A stretch of 64,000 nucleotides of DNA from JAZDCJ01 sp036311985. Lineage in GTDB: Bacteria; Actinomycetota; Actinomycetes; Actinomycetales; Micrococcaceae. The position numbers and the translations under genes are program-made. A model generated the notes under the pieces. The model did no database searches. It was not told where the DNA came from and saw only the letters and a program-made list of their open reading frames with translations. Shown in pieces: positions 42,127 through 50,340 of the stretch. The first letter of the stretch is position 1; every line of letters starts with the position of its first letter. Where the stretch lies: assembly GCF_036311985.1 (NCBI RefSeq), contig NZ_JAZDCJ010000029.1; one strand, given 5' to 3'.

Positions 42127-42174
42127 TTGCAAAAGAATCTTTGCAAGCATTTCTTTGCAACGGGATCTTTGCAC
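42127..42174. promoter_or_regulatory. Array of TTTGCAA motifs, candidate ArsR operator
   Basis: TTGCAAA (42127-42133) and TTTGCAA (42140-42146) form a 20-bp dyad with a 6-base centre. TTTGCAA recurs at 42154 and as TTTGCAC at 42168, so three same-strand copies are 14 bp apart. It begins 15 bp upstream of the ArsR-like start and lies in an AT-rich island, the position expected for autoregulation and control of the divergent gene. Confidence 0.65.
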
Positions 42175-42257
42175 TTGGCGGCCGCCCGTCGGGGCAAGCG
42201 ATGCTCCTCACGGATCCCGGCGGGAATGCCCCGCGCCTCCCGGCGGTTGCCGCCTAC

Positions 42258-43262
42258 GTGAGCATCCCCCTTTCGGTCCTCGACCTCGCCCCCGTGCCCG
42301 TCGGCGGTTCCGCCGCCCAGACCTTCGCCGAGTCCGTGGAGCTCGCCCAGACCGCGGAAGCCGCCGGATACCGGCGGATCTGGTACGCGGAGCACCACAA
42401 CATGGAGCGCATCGCCTCGAGCGCCACCTCGGTGCTGATCGGGCACATCGCCCACCACACCTCCTCGATCCGGCTCGGGGCCGGCGGGATCATGCTGCCG
42501 AACCACTCGCCGCTCGTGATCGCCGAGCAGTTCGGCACCCTGGCCACGCTCTTCCCGGACCGGATCGACCTGGGACTCGGCCGCGCGCCGGGCAGCGACC
42601 AGCTGACCTTCCGCGCCCTGCGGCGCGATCCGGCCGCCGCCGAGGCGTTCCCCCACGACGTCCTCGAGCTGCAGGCCTACCTCGGCGACTCCTCGCGGAT
42701 CAACGGCGTCAACGCCTACCCCGGACAGGGCACCCGCGTGCCGCTCTACCTCCTCGGCTCGAGCCTCTTCGGCGCGCAGCTCGCGGCCCAGCTGGGCCTG
42801 CCGTACTCCTTCGCCTCCCACTTCGCCCCGGATGCGCTGACCCAGGCCGTCGCGCTGTACCGGGAGCGCTTCGAGCCCTCGGAGCAGCTCGCCGAGCCCT
42901 ACGTCATCGCCGGCGTCAACGTCGTCGCCGCCGAGGACAACGCCACGGCCCACCGGCAGCTCGAGCAGCTCAAGCGGGACCGCGTCGCCGCGTTCCTCGG
43001 CCGCGGCCGCGCCGTGCCCTTCACGCCGGAGGAGACCGAGATGCTCCTGGAGTCCCCGGCGGGCGAGAACATCCTGGCCATGCTCAAGTACACGGCCGTG
43101 GGCACGCCCCAGGCCGTGCGCGAATACCTCGAGGGCTTCGCCGCGCACGCCGGCGCCGACGAGCTCATCACGGTCCACGGGGCGAGCGGTCCCGGCGAGC
43201 GGCTGGCCTCCGTCCGGCTCGCCGCGCAGGCGATGGGGCTCGTCCCGGCCCGCGCGTCCTGA
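42258..43262 (+). CDS. Luciferase-like (LLM class) flavin-dependent oxidoreductase
   Basis: Flavin-dependent monooxygenase or reductase of the bacterial-luciferase fold, of the group that starts IPLSVLDLAPVPVGGSAAQ. Other group motifs are RIWYAEHHNMERIASSA (flavin pocket), GAGGIMLPNHSPLVIAEQFGTLA, and DLGLGRAPGSDQ. Substrate unknown. I chose the GTG at 42258 (334 aa) because family members begin there; ATGs at 42201 and 42141 would lie in or near the operator array. It is probably controlled by the divergent ArsR-type protein. Confidence 0.85.
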   Translation: MSIPLSVLDLAPVPVGGSAAQTFAESVELAQTAEAAGYRRIWYAEHHNMERIASSATSVLIGHIAHHTSSIRLGAGGIMLPNHSPLVIAEQFGTLATLFPDRIDLGLGRAPGSDQLTFRALRRDPAAAEAFPHDVLELQAYLGDSSRINGVNAYPGQGTRVPLYLLGSSLFGAQLAAQLGLPYSFASHFAPDALTQAVALYRERFEPSEQLAEPYVIAGVNVVAAEDNATAHRQLEQLKRDRVAAFLGRGRAVPFTPEETEMLLESPAGENILAMLKYTAVGTPQAVREYLEGFAAHAGADELITVHGASGPGERLASVRLAAQAMGLVPARAS

Positions 43263-43400
43263 GCGAGGACGGAGTTCCGGGCGCCCGGTGGAAGCCGGGC
43301 CCTGTTCCCATCCCGCCCCGCGGGTCCTACGCTGTGCATCAAGGGGGACGGCCGGCCGGCCGCCGCCACGCTGAACGGCACGCGGAACAGGAGAGGCACC

Positions 43401-43946
43401 ATGGGCAACCCCTACCTCGAACCAGCGGGAGAGCCCCGGCAGGGCTTCCCCCGGAGCGTCAAGGACGCCCTGCCGGCCGGTGGGTTCTCCGGGATCTTCA
43501 AGGCCGCCGAGCTGCCGACCGAGCTCAAGGTCTCCTACTACATCTGGGTGATCGGCGGCCTGCTCGGGCTGGTGTTCGGCCTCCTCGGCTTCTTCGGGAT
43601 GCTCTTCGCGCTCGGCCTGTTCGCCGCGGCGGGGGCCGGTGGCCTGGGCGTGCTGGCGCTCGTGCTGATCGTCGTCTCGCTCGGCCTGGCCGCTGCGCAG
43701 GTCCTCATGGCCATGAAACTCAAGGAGCGCGAGCTGTGGGCGCGGACGGGCCTGACCGCGATCGCGGTGCTCTCCCTGCTGCTGGCCTTCTGGTCGGCGG
43801 GTGCCACCGCGGCGATCGGCAATGCGGCGGGCGGGAACTGGTTCGGAGTCCTCGTCGCCGGCACCGCGACGGTGCTGATGTGGCTGCCGAACTCGAGCGC
43901 CTGGCTCGCCGGACGTCCCGCCTCGGGGACCGGAAGGATGCTCTGA
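43401..43946 (+). CDS. Small four-helix membrane protein, unknown function
   Basis: A 181-residue protein with a soluble N-terminal 40 residues (GNPYLEPAGEPRQGF, SVKDALPAGGF) and four hydrophobic stretches at about 43-70, 75-102, 115-138 and 145-165. The pattern TELKVSYYIWVIGGLLGLV is seen in small actinobacterial membrane proteins of unknown role. AGGAGAGG lies before the ATG. It is followed 36 bp later by an acidic protein on the same strand, so the two may be one operon. Confidence 0.75.
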   Translation: MGNPYLEPAGEPRQGFPRSVKDALPAGGFSGIFKAAELPTELKVSYYIWVIGGLLGLVFGLLGFFGMLFALGLFAAAGAGGLGVLALVLIVVSLGLAAAQVLMAMKLKERELWARTGLTAIAVLSLLLAFWSAGATAAIGNAAGGNWFGVLVAGTATVLMWLPNSSAWLAGRPASGTGRML

Positions 43947-43982
43947 CCCGGGCCGCGGCCCACCACACGACGGGAGGACGAG

Positions 43983-44288
43983 ATGAGCGACTACTACGAC
44001 GACACGGTGTTCGACGAGGAGGCCGACGACGACCTGTTCCCGGGCGAGGACGGACGCGACGGCCAGCCCTACGGCGGGTCCTCCGACGCCCCGGAGACCA
44101 TGGCGGCCCTCGACCCGCTGCGCAAGCACGCCTACCTGACCGACGACGACCTCGAGAAGCCCGAGGACCTCGACAACGAGGACGACGGGCACGACAAGGA
44201 CGAGGACGCCGAGTGGCCGGAGGAGGACGACGGCTTCGGCGACGACGAGCGCGTGGACCTCGAGGACGAGGACCGCGACAGGGACTGA
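43983..44288 (+). CDS. Highly acidic 101-residue protein
   Basis: I do not recognise a family. Asp and Glu make up well over a third of the residues (DEEADDDLFPGEDGRDG, DLEDEDRDRD at the end), and there are almost no hydrophobic runs, so it is probably disordered. GGGAGGACG precedes the ATG, and the GC pattern by codon position supports coding. It follows the four-helix membrane protein gene. The last codons and the stop lie in the first copy of an 18-bp tandem repeat. Confidence 0.6.
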   Translation: MSDYYDDTVFDEEADDDLFPGEDGRDGQPYGGSSDAPETMAALDPLRKHAYLTDDDLEKPEDLDNEDDGHDKDEDAEWPEEDDGFGDDERVDLEDEDRDRD

Positions 44289-44334
44289 GCGGGCGACCGG
44301 GACTGAGCGGGCGACGGGGACTGAACCGGCGGCA
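44281..44334 (+). repeat. Three tandem 18-bp repeats over a stop codon
   Basis: GGGACTGAGCGGGCGACC at 44281-44298 is followed by a copy with one change (44299-44316) and a more diverged third copy. The TGA stop of the acidic gene is in the first copy. Because 18 is a multiple of three, every copy keeps a TGA in the same frame. Confidence 0.85.
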
Positions 44335-44405
44335 GCTGGGCCAGCCCGCGCTAGCATGGACCAGCGGCACCCGCCGCCCGGCACCGTCCAGCGCAAGGAA
44401 CCTTG

Positions 44406-45326
44406 ATGGTCAATCCCGTCCACTTGCGGACCCTCCTCGAGGTCCTGCGCCTGGGCTCCTTCGCATCCGCCGCGACGTCGCTCGGCTATACCGCCTCCGC
44501 CGTCTCCCAGCAGATGGCCGCGCTCGAGCGGGACACGGGCGTCGTGCTGTTCCGCCGCTCGGCCCGGGCGATCGAGGCCACCGAGGCGGCGTCCGTCATC
44601 GCCCGGCACGCCCGCCGCGTCCTGACCGACCTCGAGGCCCTTACGGCGGCCGGAGCCACGGCCGCGGCCGGGCAGGGCGGGAGCGAACTGCGGATCGGCC
44701 TCTTTCCCTCGCTCGCGAGCCACGTCCTGCCGCGCCTGCTCGCCGATGCCGCGTGGCAGAGGCTGGGCCTGTCCCTGCGGCTGAGCGTGGGCGAGCCGCA
44801 CCAGACGATCCACGCCCTGCAGCAGGGCGGCGAGCTGGACGTCGCGCTCGTCTTCCAGGTGGGCCAGGCGGGGCTCGCCTGGCCGAGCAGCCTCGAGCGG
44901 CAATGGCTCGGCGACGACCCCTTCCGCGTGGTCCTCCCCGCCGCGTGGGGGATCCGCTCCGGCGCCGAGGTGACGGCGGACCAGCTCGCGAACATGCCGT
45001 GGCTCCTGCACCATCCCGGGACCCCGGACGCCACCGTGATCTCGCGCCTCTTCGCGGCGGTGGACCTGCACCCGCGCGTCGTCGCCTATTGCGACGACTT
45101 CAACGCCTCCCTCCGCCTCGCCGCCGCCGGGCTCGGCGCCGCGCTCGTGCCGCAACTGGCCCTGCAGGAGGCGCCCGACGGCGTCGTGCTGGTCGACGTG
45201 CCGGAGATCCGGCTCGCGCGGGGGATCTTCGCGCTGCGCCCCGGAGGGCGGGGGCCCGGCGCCCCGGTCGACGTGCTGCTGGAGCGGATCTCGGCCGAGC
45301 TGCGGCTCCTGCGGATCGGCGGCTGA
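44406..45326 (+). CDS. LysR-family transcriptional regulator
   Basis: A 306-residue LysR protein: helix-turn-helix HLRTLLEVLRLGSFASAATSL, YTASAVSQQMAALERDTG, and a substrate-binding domain with LRIGLFPSLASHVLP and DVALVF. The target is unknown: both neighbours read in directions that give no divergent partner, except the acidic-protein operon upstream on the same strand. AAGGAA at 44396-44401 fits the ATG at 44406 (a TTG at 44403 is adjacent). It converges on an IclR gene with 16 bp between the stops. Confidence 0.87.
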   Translation: MVNPVHLRTLLEVLRLGSFASAATSLGYTASAVSQQMAALERDTGVVLFRRSARAIEATEAASVIARHARRVLTDLEALTAAGATAAAGQGGSELRIGLFPSLASHVLPRLLADAAWQRLGLSLRLSVGEPHQTIHALQQGGELDVALVFQVGQAGLAWPSSLERQWLGDDPFRVVLPAAWGIRSGAEVTADQLANMPWLLHHPGTPDATVISRLFAAVDLHPRVVAYCDDFNASLRLAAAGLGAALVPQLALQEAPDGVVLVDVPEIRLARGIFALRPGGRGPGAPVDVLLERISAELRLLRIGG

Positions 45327-45342
45327 GCCCCCGGGCCGCCGG

Positions 45343-46170
45343 TTAGCGCCGCAGGCGCAGGGCCTCGCCGATCCGGGCGGCGGCCTCCTGCACGCGCGGC
45401 AGCACGGCGGCCGCGGCGTCCTCCGGCGAGGAGTCGGCGTGGGGGCTGCCGGGCACGGTGCTCATCGAGAGGTTGATCGCGGCCGCGGGGGTGCCGTCGG
45501 GGGCGAAGACCGGCACAGCGAGGGAGCGCAGGCCGAGCTCGAGCTCCTGGTCCACGAGGCACCAGCCCTGCTCCCGCACGCGCTCCAGCTCGGCGCGGAT
45601 CGCGGCCGGGTCCGTGAGGGTGTGCGGCGTGAACGCCTCGAGCGGGCGCACGGTCAGGGCCGCGTCGAGCGCCTCCGGGGACAAGTGGGCCAGCAGGACG
45701 CGGCCCATCGACGTCGCATGCGCGGGGAAGCGCGTGCCGACGGCGATGCCGACGCGCATGATCTTGCGCGTGTGCACGCGGGCGATGTAGACGATGTCCG
45801 GCCCGTCCAGGACGGAGGCGGAGGAGGATTCGCCGAGCTCGGCGGAGAGCCCCTCGAGCACGGGCTCGATGAGCTGCGGCAGCGTGTGGCTGGAGAGGAA
45901 CGCGTAGCCGAGCTGCAGCACCTGGGCCGTGAGCTCGAACTGCTTGCCGTTGCCGCGCACGTAGCCGAGGTCGGCCAGGGTCAGCAGGAAGCGGCGCGCC
46001 GTGGCCCGCGACAGGCCCGTGCGCTTGGCGACGTCCGTGAGGGTCATCGCGGGATGCTCGGCGTCGAAGGAGCGGATGACATCCAGCCCGCGGGCGAGCG
46101 ACTGGACGAACTGCTGCCCCGCGCCCTGCTGGGCCGGGGCACCCAGGGCGGCTCCGGCGTCGTCATCCAT
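45343..46170 (-). CDS. pcaR: IclR-family regulator, PcaR/PobR type
   Basis: Probably regulates the protocatechuate genes. The 275-residue protein matches the PcaR/PcaU/PobR subgroup: FVQSLARGLDVIRSFDAEHP, then TLTDVAKRTGLSRATARRFL, LGYAFLSSHTLPQLIEP, and IMRVGIAVGTRFPAHATSMGRVL. GGAGG lies seven bases before the ATG at 46170. In many bacteria this subgroup responds to protocatechuate or beta-ketoadipate. It reads in the same direction as pcaIJF but is separated from pcaJ by a wall-hydrolase-like gene. A second, more distant IclR gene is at 50341. Confidence 0.82.
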   Translation of the reverse strand: MDDDAGAALGAPAQQGAGQQFVQSLARGLDVIRSFDAEHPAMTLTDVAKRTGLSRATARRFLLTLADLGYVRGNGKQFELTAQVLQLGYAFLSSHTLPQLIEPVLEGLSAELGESSSASVLDGPDIVYIARVHTRKIMRVGIAVGTRFPAHATSMGRVLLAHLSPEALDAALTVRPLEAFTPHTLTDPAAIRAELERVREQGWCLVDQELELGLRSLAVPVFAPDGTPAAAINLSMSTVPGSPHADSSPEDAAAAVLPRVQEAAARIGEALRLRR

Positions 46171-46244
46171 GCGGTACCTCCGTGCTGGCTCTGTTCGGGG
46201 CGGGAAGGCGCCCGGAACCATCCTATGCGCGTCAGGACCGCCGC

Positions 46245-47492
46245 TCAGCCGACCTTCGTCTCCACGTGCAGGTGGTCGAAGTGCATCGTCGTGGCGTTCC
46301 AGCCCCGTGGGTTCAGGTGCCGGCCCCAGCCGCCCTTCGAGTACGGGCCCCACTGTCCGTCCTGGCTCAGCCAGATCCGGTCCCGCCAGATGATGTAGTC
46401 CACGCCGAGGCGGCGGTGGTTGGCGACGAGGTAGGCGGCCATCGCGTCGCCGTTGCGGATCCCGGCGGCCGTGTTCCAGCCCTTGACCATGAAGTCGGCG
46501 CCGAGGCCGAGGCGGTGCCCGATCGAGCCGTTGCGCAGGGTCCCGACGGAGCCGTAGCTGCCCCCGTGGCGGGCCTTGACGTCCGCGAGCATGCGGGCCG
46601 TCACGGGCTGCAGGTAGGCGGGCGCCTTCGTGGCCAGGTTGGTCACGAGCGTGCCCTTGATCCAGCCCGTGCCGCGCGAGGTCTTCACCTGCGACCAGCC
46701 GTTGCGGCTCGCGAGCAGCGGCATCATCTCCCCCGCCGGGACCACGCCGAGGCTGCGCGTGGCCGTCGAGGGGCCCGTGCGGACGTTGGAGCGGTAGAGG
46801 GCCCAGCGGTGCGTGCTCGAGGGCAGGATCGTGGCGCCCGTGTAGACGGTCGCGGTCGTGGACAGGTCGCGCGTGGGCACCCAGCCCTCGCTCCCGGGGG
46901 CCTTGACGTAGGACCACGCGCCGGAGGCGCGCACGAGCGTGGCCCGGGTGCCCTTCGTGAAGGCCTGGAGGCGCTTGGACGCGAACGTCGGCTGCGCGTA
47001 GAGGGCCTGGGATCCGCCGAACCAGCGCGCCGTGGAGGCCGGGGCCGGCTTCGCGGGGGCGGGCGCGGCGACGAGGTAGGTGCTCGAGGCCCAGCCGGTC
47101 TTCGCCCCGTGCCTGACCTGCCACCACGTCCCGGAGACCTTGCCGGTCCGGGCCACGACGGTGCCCTTCGGCATGATCCCCAGCGAGGCGTGCTGCGTGC
47201 CGGCGGCGGCGCGCAAGTGCAGGTTCGCGGTGGTCCGGGCATGGGTGGCGGCCGGGGCCGCCGGGACCGAAACGCGAGCGGCGGCGGTCGTTACCGCGAC
47301 GGAAGAAGACGACGCCGGGGCGGCACCCGCGCCGGGCACGGTGCCGAACGCCGTGCCCGCGAGGGCCAGCGCGAGGGCGCCCGCGGCACCGCGGCGCAGG
47401 AGGCGGCGTGGGACGGGGCGTGGGAGGCGGAGCGTGGCCGGGGAACCGCCGGGGACTCCGGGCGTCCGGGCGGGCTGGGGTGAGACCGACAT
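46245..47492 (-). CDS. Secreted SH3b protein with a C-terminal M15-like domain
   Basis: Predicted extracellular cell-wall protein of 415 residues. A twin-Arg-like leader (PRPVPRRLLRRGAAGALAL) precedes an AGAA cleavage-like site. Three SH3b modules follow near residues 92, 162 and 232 (TTANLHLRAAAGTQHASLG, ALYAQPTFASKRL, RSNVRTGPSTATRSLG). The last 125 residues (ADVKARHGGSYGSVG, GLGADFMV, MHFDHLHVETK) resemble the ARB_07466-like/VldE C-terminal domain; the conserved GADF and HFDHLHV residues could hold zinc as in M15 peptidases. Catalysis is inferred. It interrupts the pca gene order. Confidence 0.8.
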   Translation of the reverse strand: MSVSPQPARTPGVPGGSPATLRLPRPVPRRLLRRGAAGALALALAGTAFGTVPGAGAAPASSSSVAVTTAAARVSVPAAPAATHARTTANLHLRAAAGTQHASLGIMPKGTVVARTGKVSGTWWQVRHGAKTGWASSTYLVAAPAPAKPAPASTARWFGGSQALYAQPTFASKRLQAFTKGTRATLVRASGAWSYVKAPGSEGWVPTRDLSTTATVYTGATILPSSTHRWALYRSNVRTGPSTATRSLGVVPAGEMMPLLASRNGWSQVKTSRGTGWIKGTLVTNLATKAPAYLQPVTARMLADVKARHGGSYGSVGTLRNGSIGHRLGLGADFMVKGWNTAAGIRNGDAMAAYLVANHRRLGVDYIIWRDRIWLSQDGQWGPYSKGGWGRHLNPRGWNATTMHFDHLHVETKVG

Positions 47493-47553
47493 GAGCCGAC
47501 CCTAGCCGCCCGGGCCGCCGGGGTCACCCCCTGGGCGGCCCGGGATCCGGCGT

Positions 47554-48243
47554 CTAGCCCCGGTGCAGCTGGACCGGGAGGCGCTCGGCGAGCTCCTCGA
47601 AGGTGGTGCCGTGGGTCGAGCGGACCACGACGCGCCCGCCCTCGAGCAGGAACACCGCCGATTCGGTGTAGATGCGGGAGACGCAGCCGAGCCCGGTGAC
47701 GGGGTAGCTGAGGGCCTCGACGAGCTTGGAGGCGCCGTCCTTCGTGAAGAGGCCCATCATGACCCACGTGGCTTTGGCGCCGATGGCGAGGTCCATGGCG
47801 CCGCCGACGGCCGGGATCGCCCCCGGGGCGCCGGTGTGCCAGTTCGCGAGGTCGCCCGCGGCGGAGACCTGGAAGGCGCCGAGCACGCACACGTCGAGGT
47901 GCCCGCCGCGCATCATCGCGAAGGAGTCCGCGTGGTGGAAGTAGCTGGCACCGGGGAGCTCGGTGACGGGGATCTTGCCGGCGTTGATGAGGTCCTCGTC
48001 GACGTCCTCCCCCGTCGCCACGGGGCCCATGCCGAGCATGCCGTTCTCGGTGTGCAGGGTGACGTCCTGTTCCGAGGTGAGGTGGTTGGAGACGTTCGTG
48101 GGCTGGCCGATCCCCAGGTTCACGAACGAACCGGCCGGGATGTCGGCGGCGACGAGGCGGGCCAGGGCGTCGCGGTCGAGCGGCGCGGCGGTGGAGGCGT
48201 GGTGCACGGGGGCGTCGGTCGTGGTCTGCGGGCTCGGGTTCAC
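47554..48243 (-). CDS. pcaJ: 3-Oxoadipate CoA-transferase, beta subunit
   Basis: With PcaI, moves CoA from succinyl-CoA to 3-oxoadipate. The 229-residue protein carries the catalytic Glu in LHTENGMLGMGP, the family glycine motif VNLGIGQPTNVSNHL, and GGAMDLAIGAK. Its ATG overlaps the pcaI stop (ATGA at 48240-48243). Substrate assignment rests on the pca neighbours, since acetoacetate CoA-transferases look alike. Confidence 0.92.
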   Translation of the reverse strand: MNPSPQTTTDAPVHHASTAAPLDRDALARLVAADIPAGSFVNLGIGQPTNVSNHLTSEQDVTLHTENGMLGMGPVATGEDVDEDLINAGKIPVTELPGASYFHHADSFAMMRGGHLDVCVLGAFQVSAAGDLANWHTGAPGAIPAVGGAMDLAIGAKATWVMMGLFTKDGASKLVEALSYPVTGLGCVSRIYTESAVFLLEGGRVVVRSTHGTTFEELAERLPVQLHRG

Positions 48244-48926
48244 GCCGCGGCTCCTTCGGTGGTGGCGGGCAGGGGAAGCACGGTGTCGACGTAGAGGCCG
48301 GGCGTCACGACGACCTCCGGATCGATGCCGCCGAGGGGGACGACCTCGTCGACCTGGACGATCGCCTGGCGCGCGGCGGCGGCCATGATGGGGCCGAAGT
48401 TGCGGGCCGTCTTGCGGTAGACGAGGTTCCCGGCCGTGTCGGCGCGCAGGGCCTTGATGAGGGCGACGTCGCCGTGGATCGGGGTCTCCAGGACGTAGCC
48501 GCGGCCGTCGATGACGCGGGTCTCCTTGCCCTCGGCGAGCAGCGTGCCGTAGCCGGTGGGCGTGAAGAAGCCGCCGATGCCGGCGCCGGCGGCGCGGATG
48601 CGTTCGGCGAGGTTGCCCTGCGGGACGAGTTCGAGCTCGATCTCGCCGGCGCGGTAGGCCTCGTCGAAGTGCCAGGAGTCGGACTGGCGGGGGAAGGAGC
48701 AGATGACCTTGGCGACGCGGCGCTCCTTGATGAGCAGCGCGAGGCCGGCGTCGGCCTGACCGGCGTTGTTGTTCACGACCGTCAGGTCCGTGGCGCCGCC
48801 GTCGAGCAGGGCGTCGATGAGCTCCATGGGCTGGCCGGCGTTGCCGAAGCCGCCGATCAGGACGGTCGCGCCGTCGTGGATGCCGGCGACGGCGTCGGCG
48901 GCGGAGGTGGCGATGCGTGGTGCCAT
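48240..48926 (-). CDS. pcaI: 3-Oxoadipate CoA-transferase, alpha subunit
   Basis: CoA-binding partner of PcaJ. The 228-residue protein has the subunit-A signature DGATVLIGGFGNAGQPMELI, ICSFPRQSDSW and GFFTPTGYGTLLAEGKE. GGGAG lies ten bases before the ATG at 48926. It follows pcaF by 44 bp on the same strand, giving pcaF-pcaI-pcaJ, the last two steps of the pathway. Confidence 0.92.
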   Translation of the reverse strand: MAPRIATSAADAVAGIHDGATVLIGGFGNAGQPMELIDALLDGGATDLTVVNNNAGQADAGLALLIKERRVAKVICSFPRQSDSWHFDEAYRAGEIELELVPQGNLAERIRAAGAGIGGFFTPTGYGTLLAEGKETRVIDGRGYVLETPIHGDVALIKALRADTAGNLVYRKTARNFGPIMAAAARQAIVQVDEVVPLGGIDPEVVVTPGLYVDTVLPLPATTEGAAA

Positions 48927-48970
48927 GGGGGTTCTCCCGGGATGGTGGCTGGGTGTTTGCGGGGCGGTGG

Positions 48971-50182
48971 TCAGTGGGTGGCGGCGGTGTTCTCGAGGAC
49001 GACGGCGAGGCCCTGGCCGACGCCGATGCACAGGCTCGCGACGCCGTAGCGTCCGCCGGAGTCCTGCAGGCGGCGGGCGAGGGTGCCGAGCACGCGCAGG
49101 CCGGAGGCGCCGAGCGGGTGGCCGATCGCGATCGCTCCGCCCCACGCGTTCACGATGTCCTCGTCGATCCCCCACTGGCGGACGCAGGCCAGCGACTGGG
49201 CGGCGAACGCCTCGTTGAGTTCGACGGCGGAGACGTCCGACCACGTGATGCCGGCGCGCTTGAGCGCCGTGTTGGCGGCCTCGACGGGGGCCTCGCCGAA
49301 GTACTGCGGCTCGTTCGCGGCGGCGCCGCGGCCGGCGATGCGGGCGATCGGCTCGAGCCCGAGCAGCCCGGCGGCGCGCTCGGATCCGAGCCAGGCGGCG
49401 GAGGCGCCGTCGCTCATGGGCGAGGCGTTGCCGGCCGTGACGGTCGCGGTCTCGCCCGTGCGGAAGACGGTGCGCAGCCCCGCGAGGACCTCGGGCGTGG
49501 AATCGGCGCGGACGGTCTCGTCGCGCGCGAACTCCGTGCCCTTCCGGGTGTTCGGCGGGACCGGGACCACGAGGCCGTCGTAGCGGCCCTCGTCCCACGC
49601 GGCCGCGGCGAGGCGGTGGGAGCGGGCCGCGAACACGTCCTGCTCCTCGCGCGTGATGCCGTGCTTCTCGCGCAGCTGCTCGGTGGCCTCGCCGAGGGAG
49701 ACGGTCCACTCGGCCGGCATCTGCGGGTTCACGAGCCGCCAGCCGAGGGTCGTGTTGGCGAGCTCGAGGTTGGCCACGGGGTAGGGGCGCTCGGTCTTGG
49801 GCAGGACCCAGGGGGCGCGGGACATGGACTCGGTGCCGCCGAGCAGCATCAGCTCCGCCTCGCCGAGCTCGATCTGCCGGGAGGCCATCATCGCGGCGTC
49901 GAGGGAGGAGCCGCACAGGCGGTTCACGGTGGTGCCGGGAATCGAGGTGGGCAGACCGGCGAGGAGCGTGGCCATGCGGGCGACGTTGCGGTTCTCCTCT
50001 CCGGCGCCGTTCGCGTTGCCGAAGACGACCTCGTCGATGGAGCCCGCATCGAGGGCCGGGGCGCGCTCGACGAGGGTGCGCACGACGTGCGCCGCGAGGT
50101 CGTCGGGCCGGTGCGAGGCGAGGGCGCCGCCGATCTTGCCGAAGGGGGTGCGTACGGCGTCGTAGACAAAGGCCTGCTGCAT
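48971..50182 (-). CDS. pcaF: 3-Oxoadipyl-CoA thiolase
   Basis: Splits 3-oxoadipyl-CoA into succinyl-CoA and acetyl-CoA, the last step of the pathway. The 403-residue thiolase has the nucleophilic Cys in NRLCGSSLDA, NEAFAAQSLAC, IGHPLGASGLR and the second catalytic Cys in CIGVGQG. Start VYDAVRTPFGKIGGAL is typical for PcaF. The ATG at 50182 has AGGA six bases upstream; a GTG four codons earlier is possible. It diverges from an IclR gene across a long dyad. Confidence 0.94.
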   Translation of the reverse strand: MQQAFVYDAVRTPFGKIGGALASHRPDDLAAHVVRTLVERAPALDAGSIDEVVFGNANGAGEENRNVARMATLLAGLPTSIPGTTVNRLCGSSLDAAMMASRQIELGEAELMLLGGTESMSRAPWVLPKTERPYPVANLELANTTLGWRLVNPQMPAEWTVSLGEATEQLREKHGITREEQDVFAARSHRLAAAAWDEGRYDGLVVPVPPNTRKGTEFARDETVRADSTPEVLAGLRTVFRTGETATVTAGNASPMSDGASAAWLGSERAAGLLGLEPIARIAGRGAAANEPQYFGEAPVEAANTALKRAGITWSDVSAVELNEAFAAQSLACVRQWGIDEDIVNAWGGAIAIGHPLGASGLRVLGTLARRLQDSGGRYGVASLCIGVGQGLAVVLENTAATH

Positions 50183-50215
50183 CGAAGTCCTCACCTCGGG
50201 AAGTCAACATCAAAA

Positions 50216-50251
50216 AGTTCACATGATGCACTCATGTGCGTACTGTGAACT
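50216..50251. promoter_or_regulatory. Long nested dyad between pcaF and an IclR gene
   Basis: AGTTCACA (50216-50223) and TGTGAACT (50244-50251) are perfect 8-bp arms 20 bases apart. Inside, CACAT (50220-50224) and ATGTG (50234-50238) form a smaller dyad. It lies 34 bp upstream of pcaF and about 90 bp upstream of the IclR start, as expected for an operator used by one of the two IclR proteins. Confidence 0.65.
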
Positions 50252-50340
50252 CTACCGTGTGATGGCGTGCGCCACAAGGGCCCGGTTAGGGTGTGAGGTG
50301 CCGGCCGGCGCCGGATCCACGGCGAGCGAAGGAGGCACGG

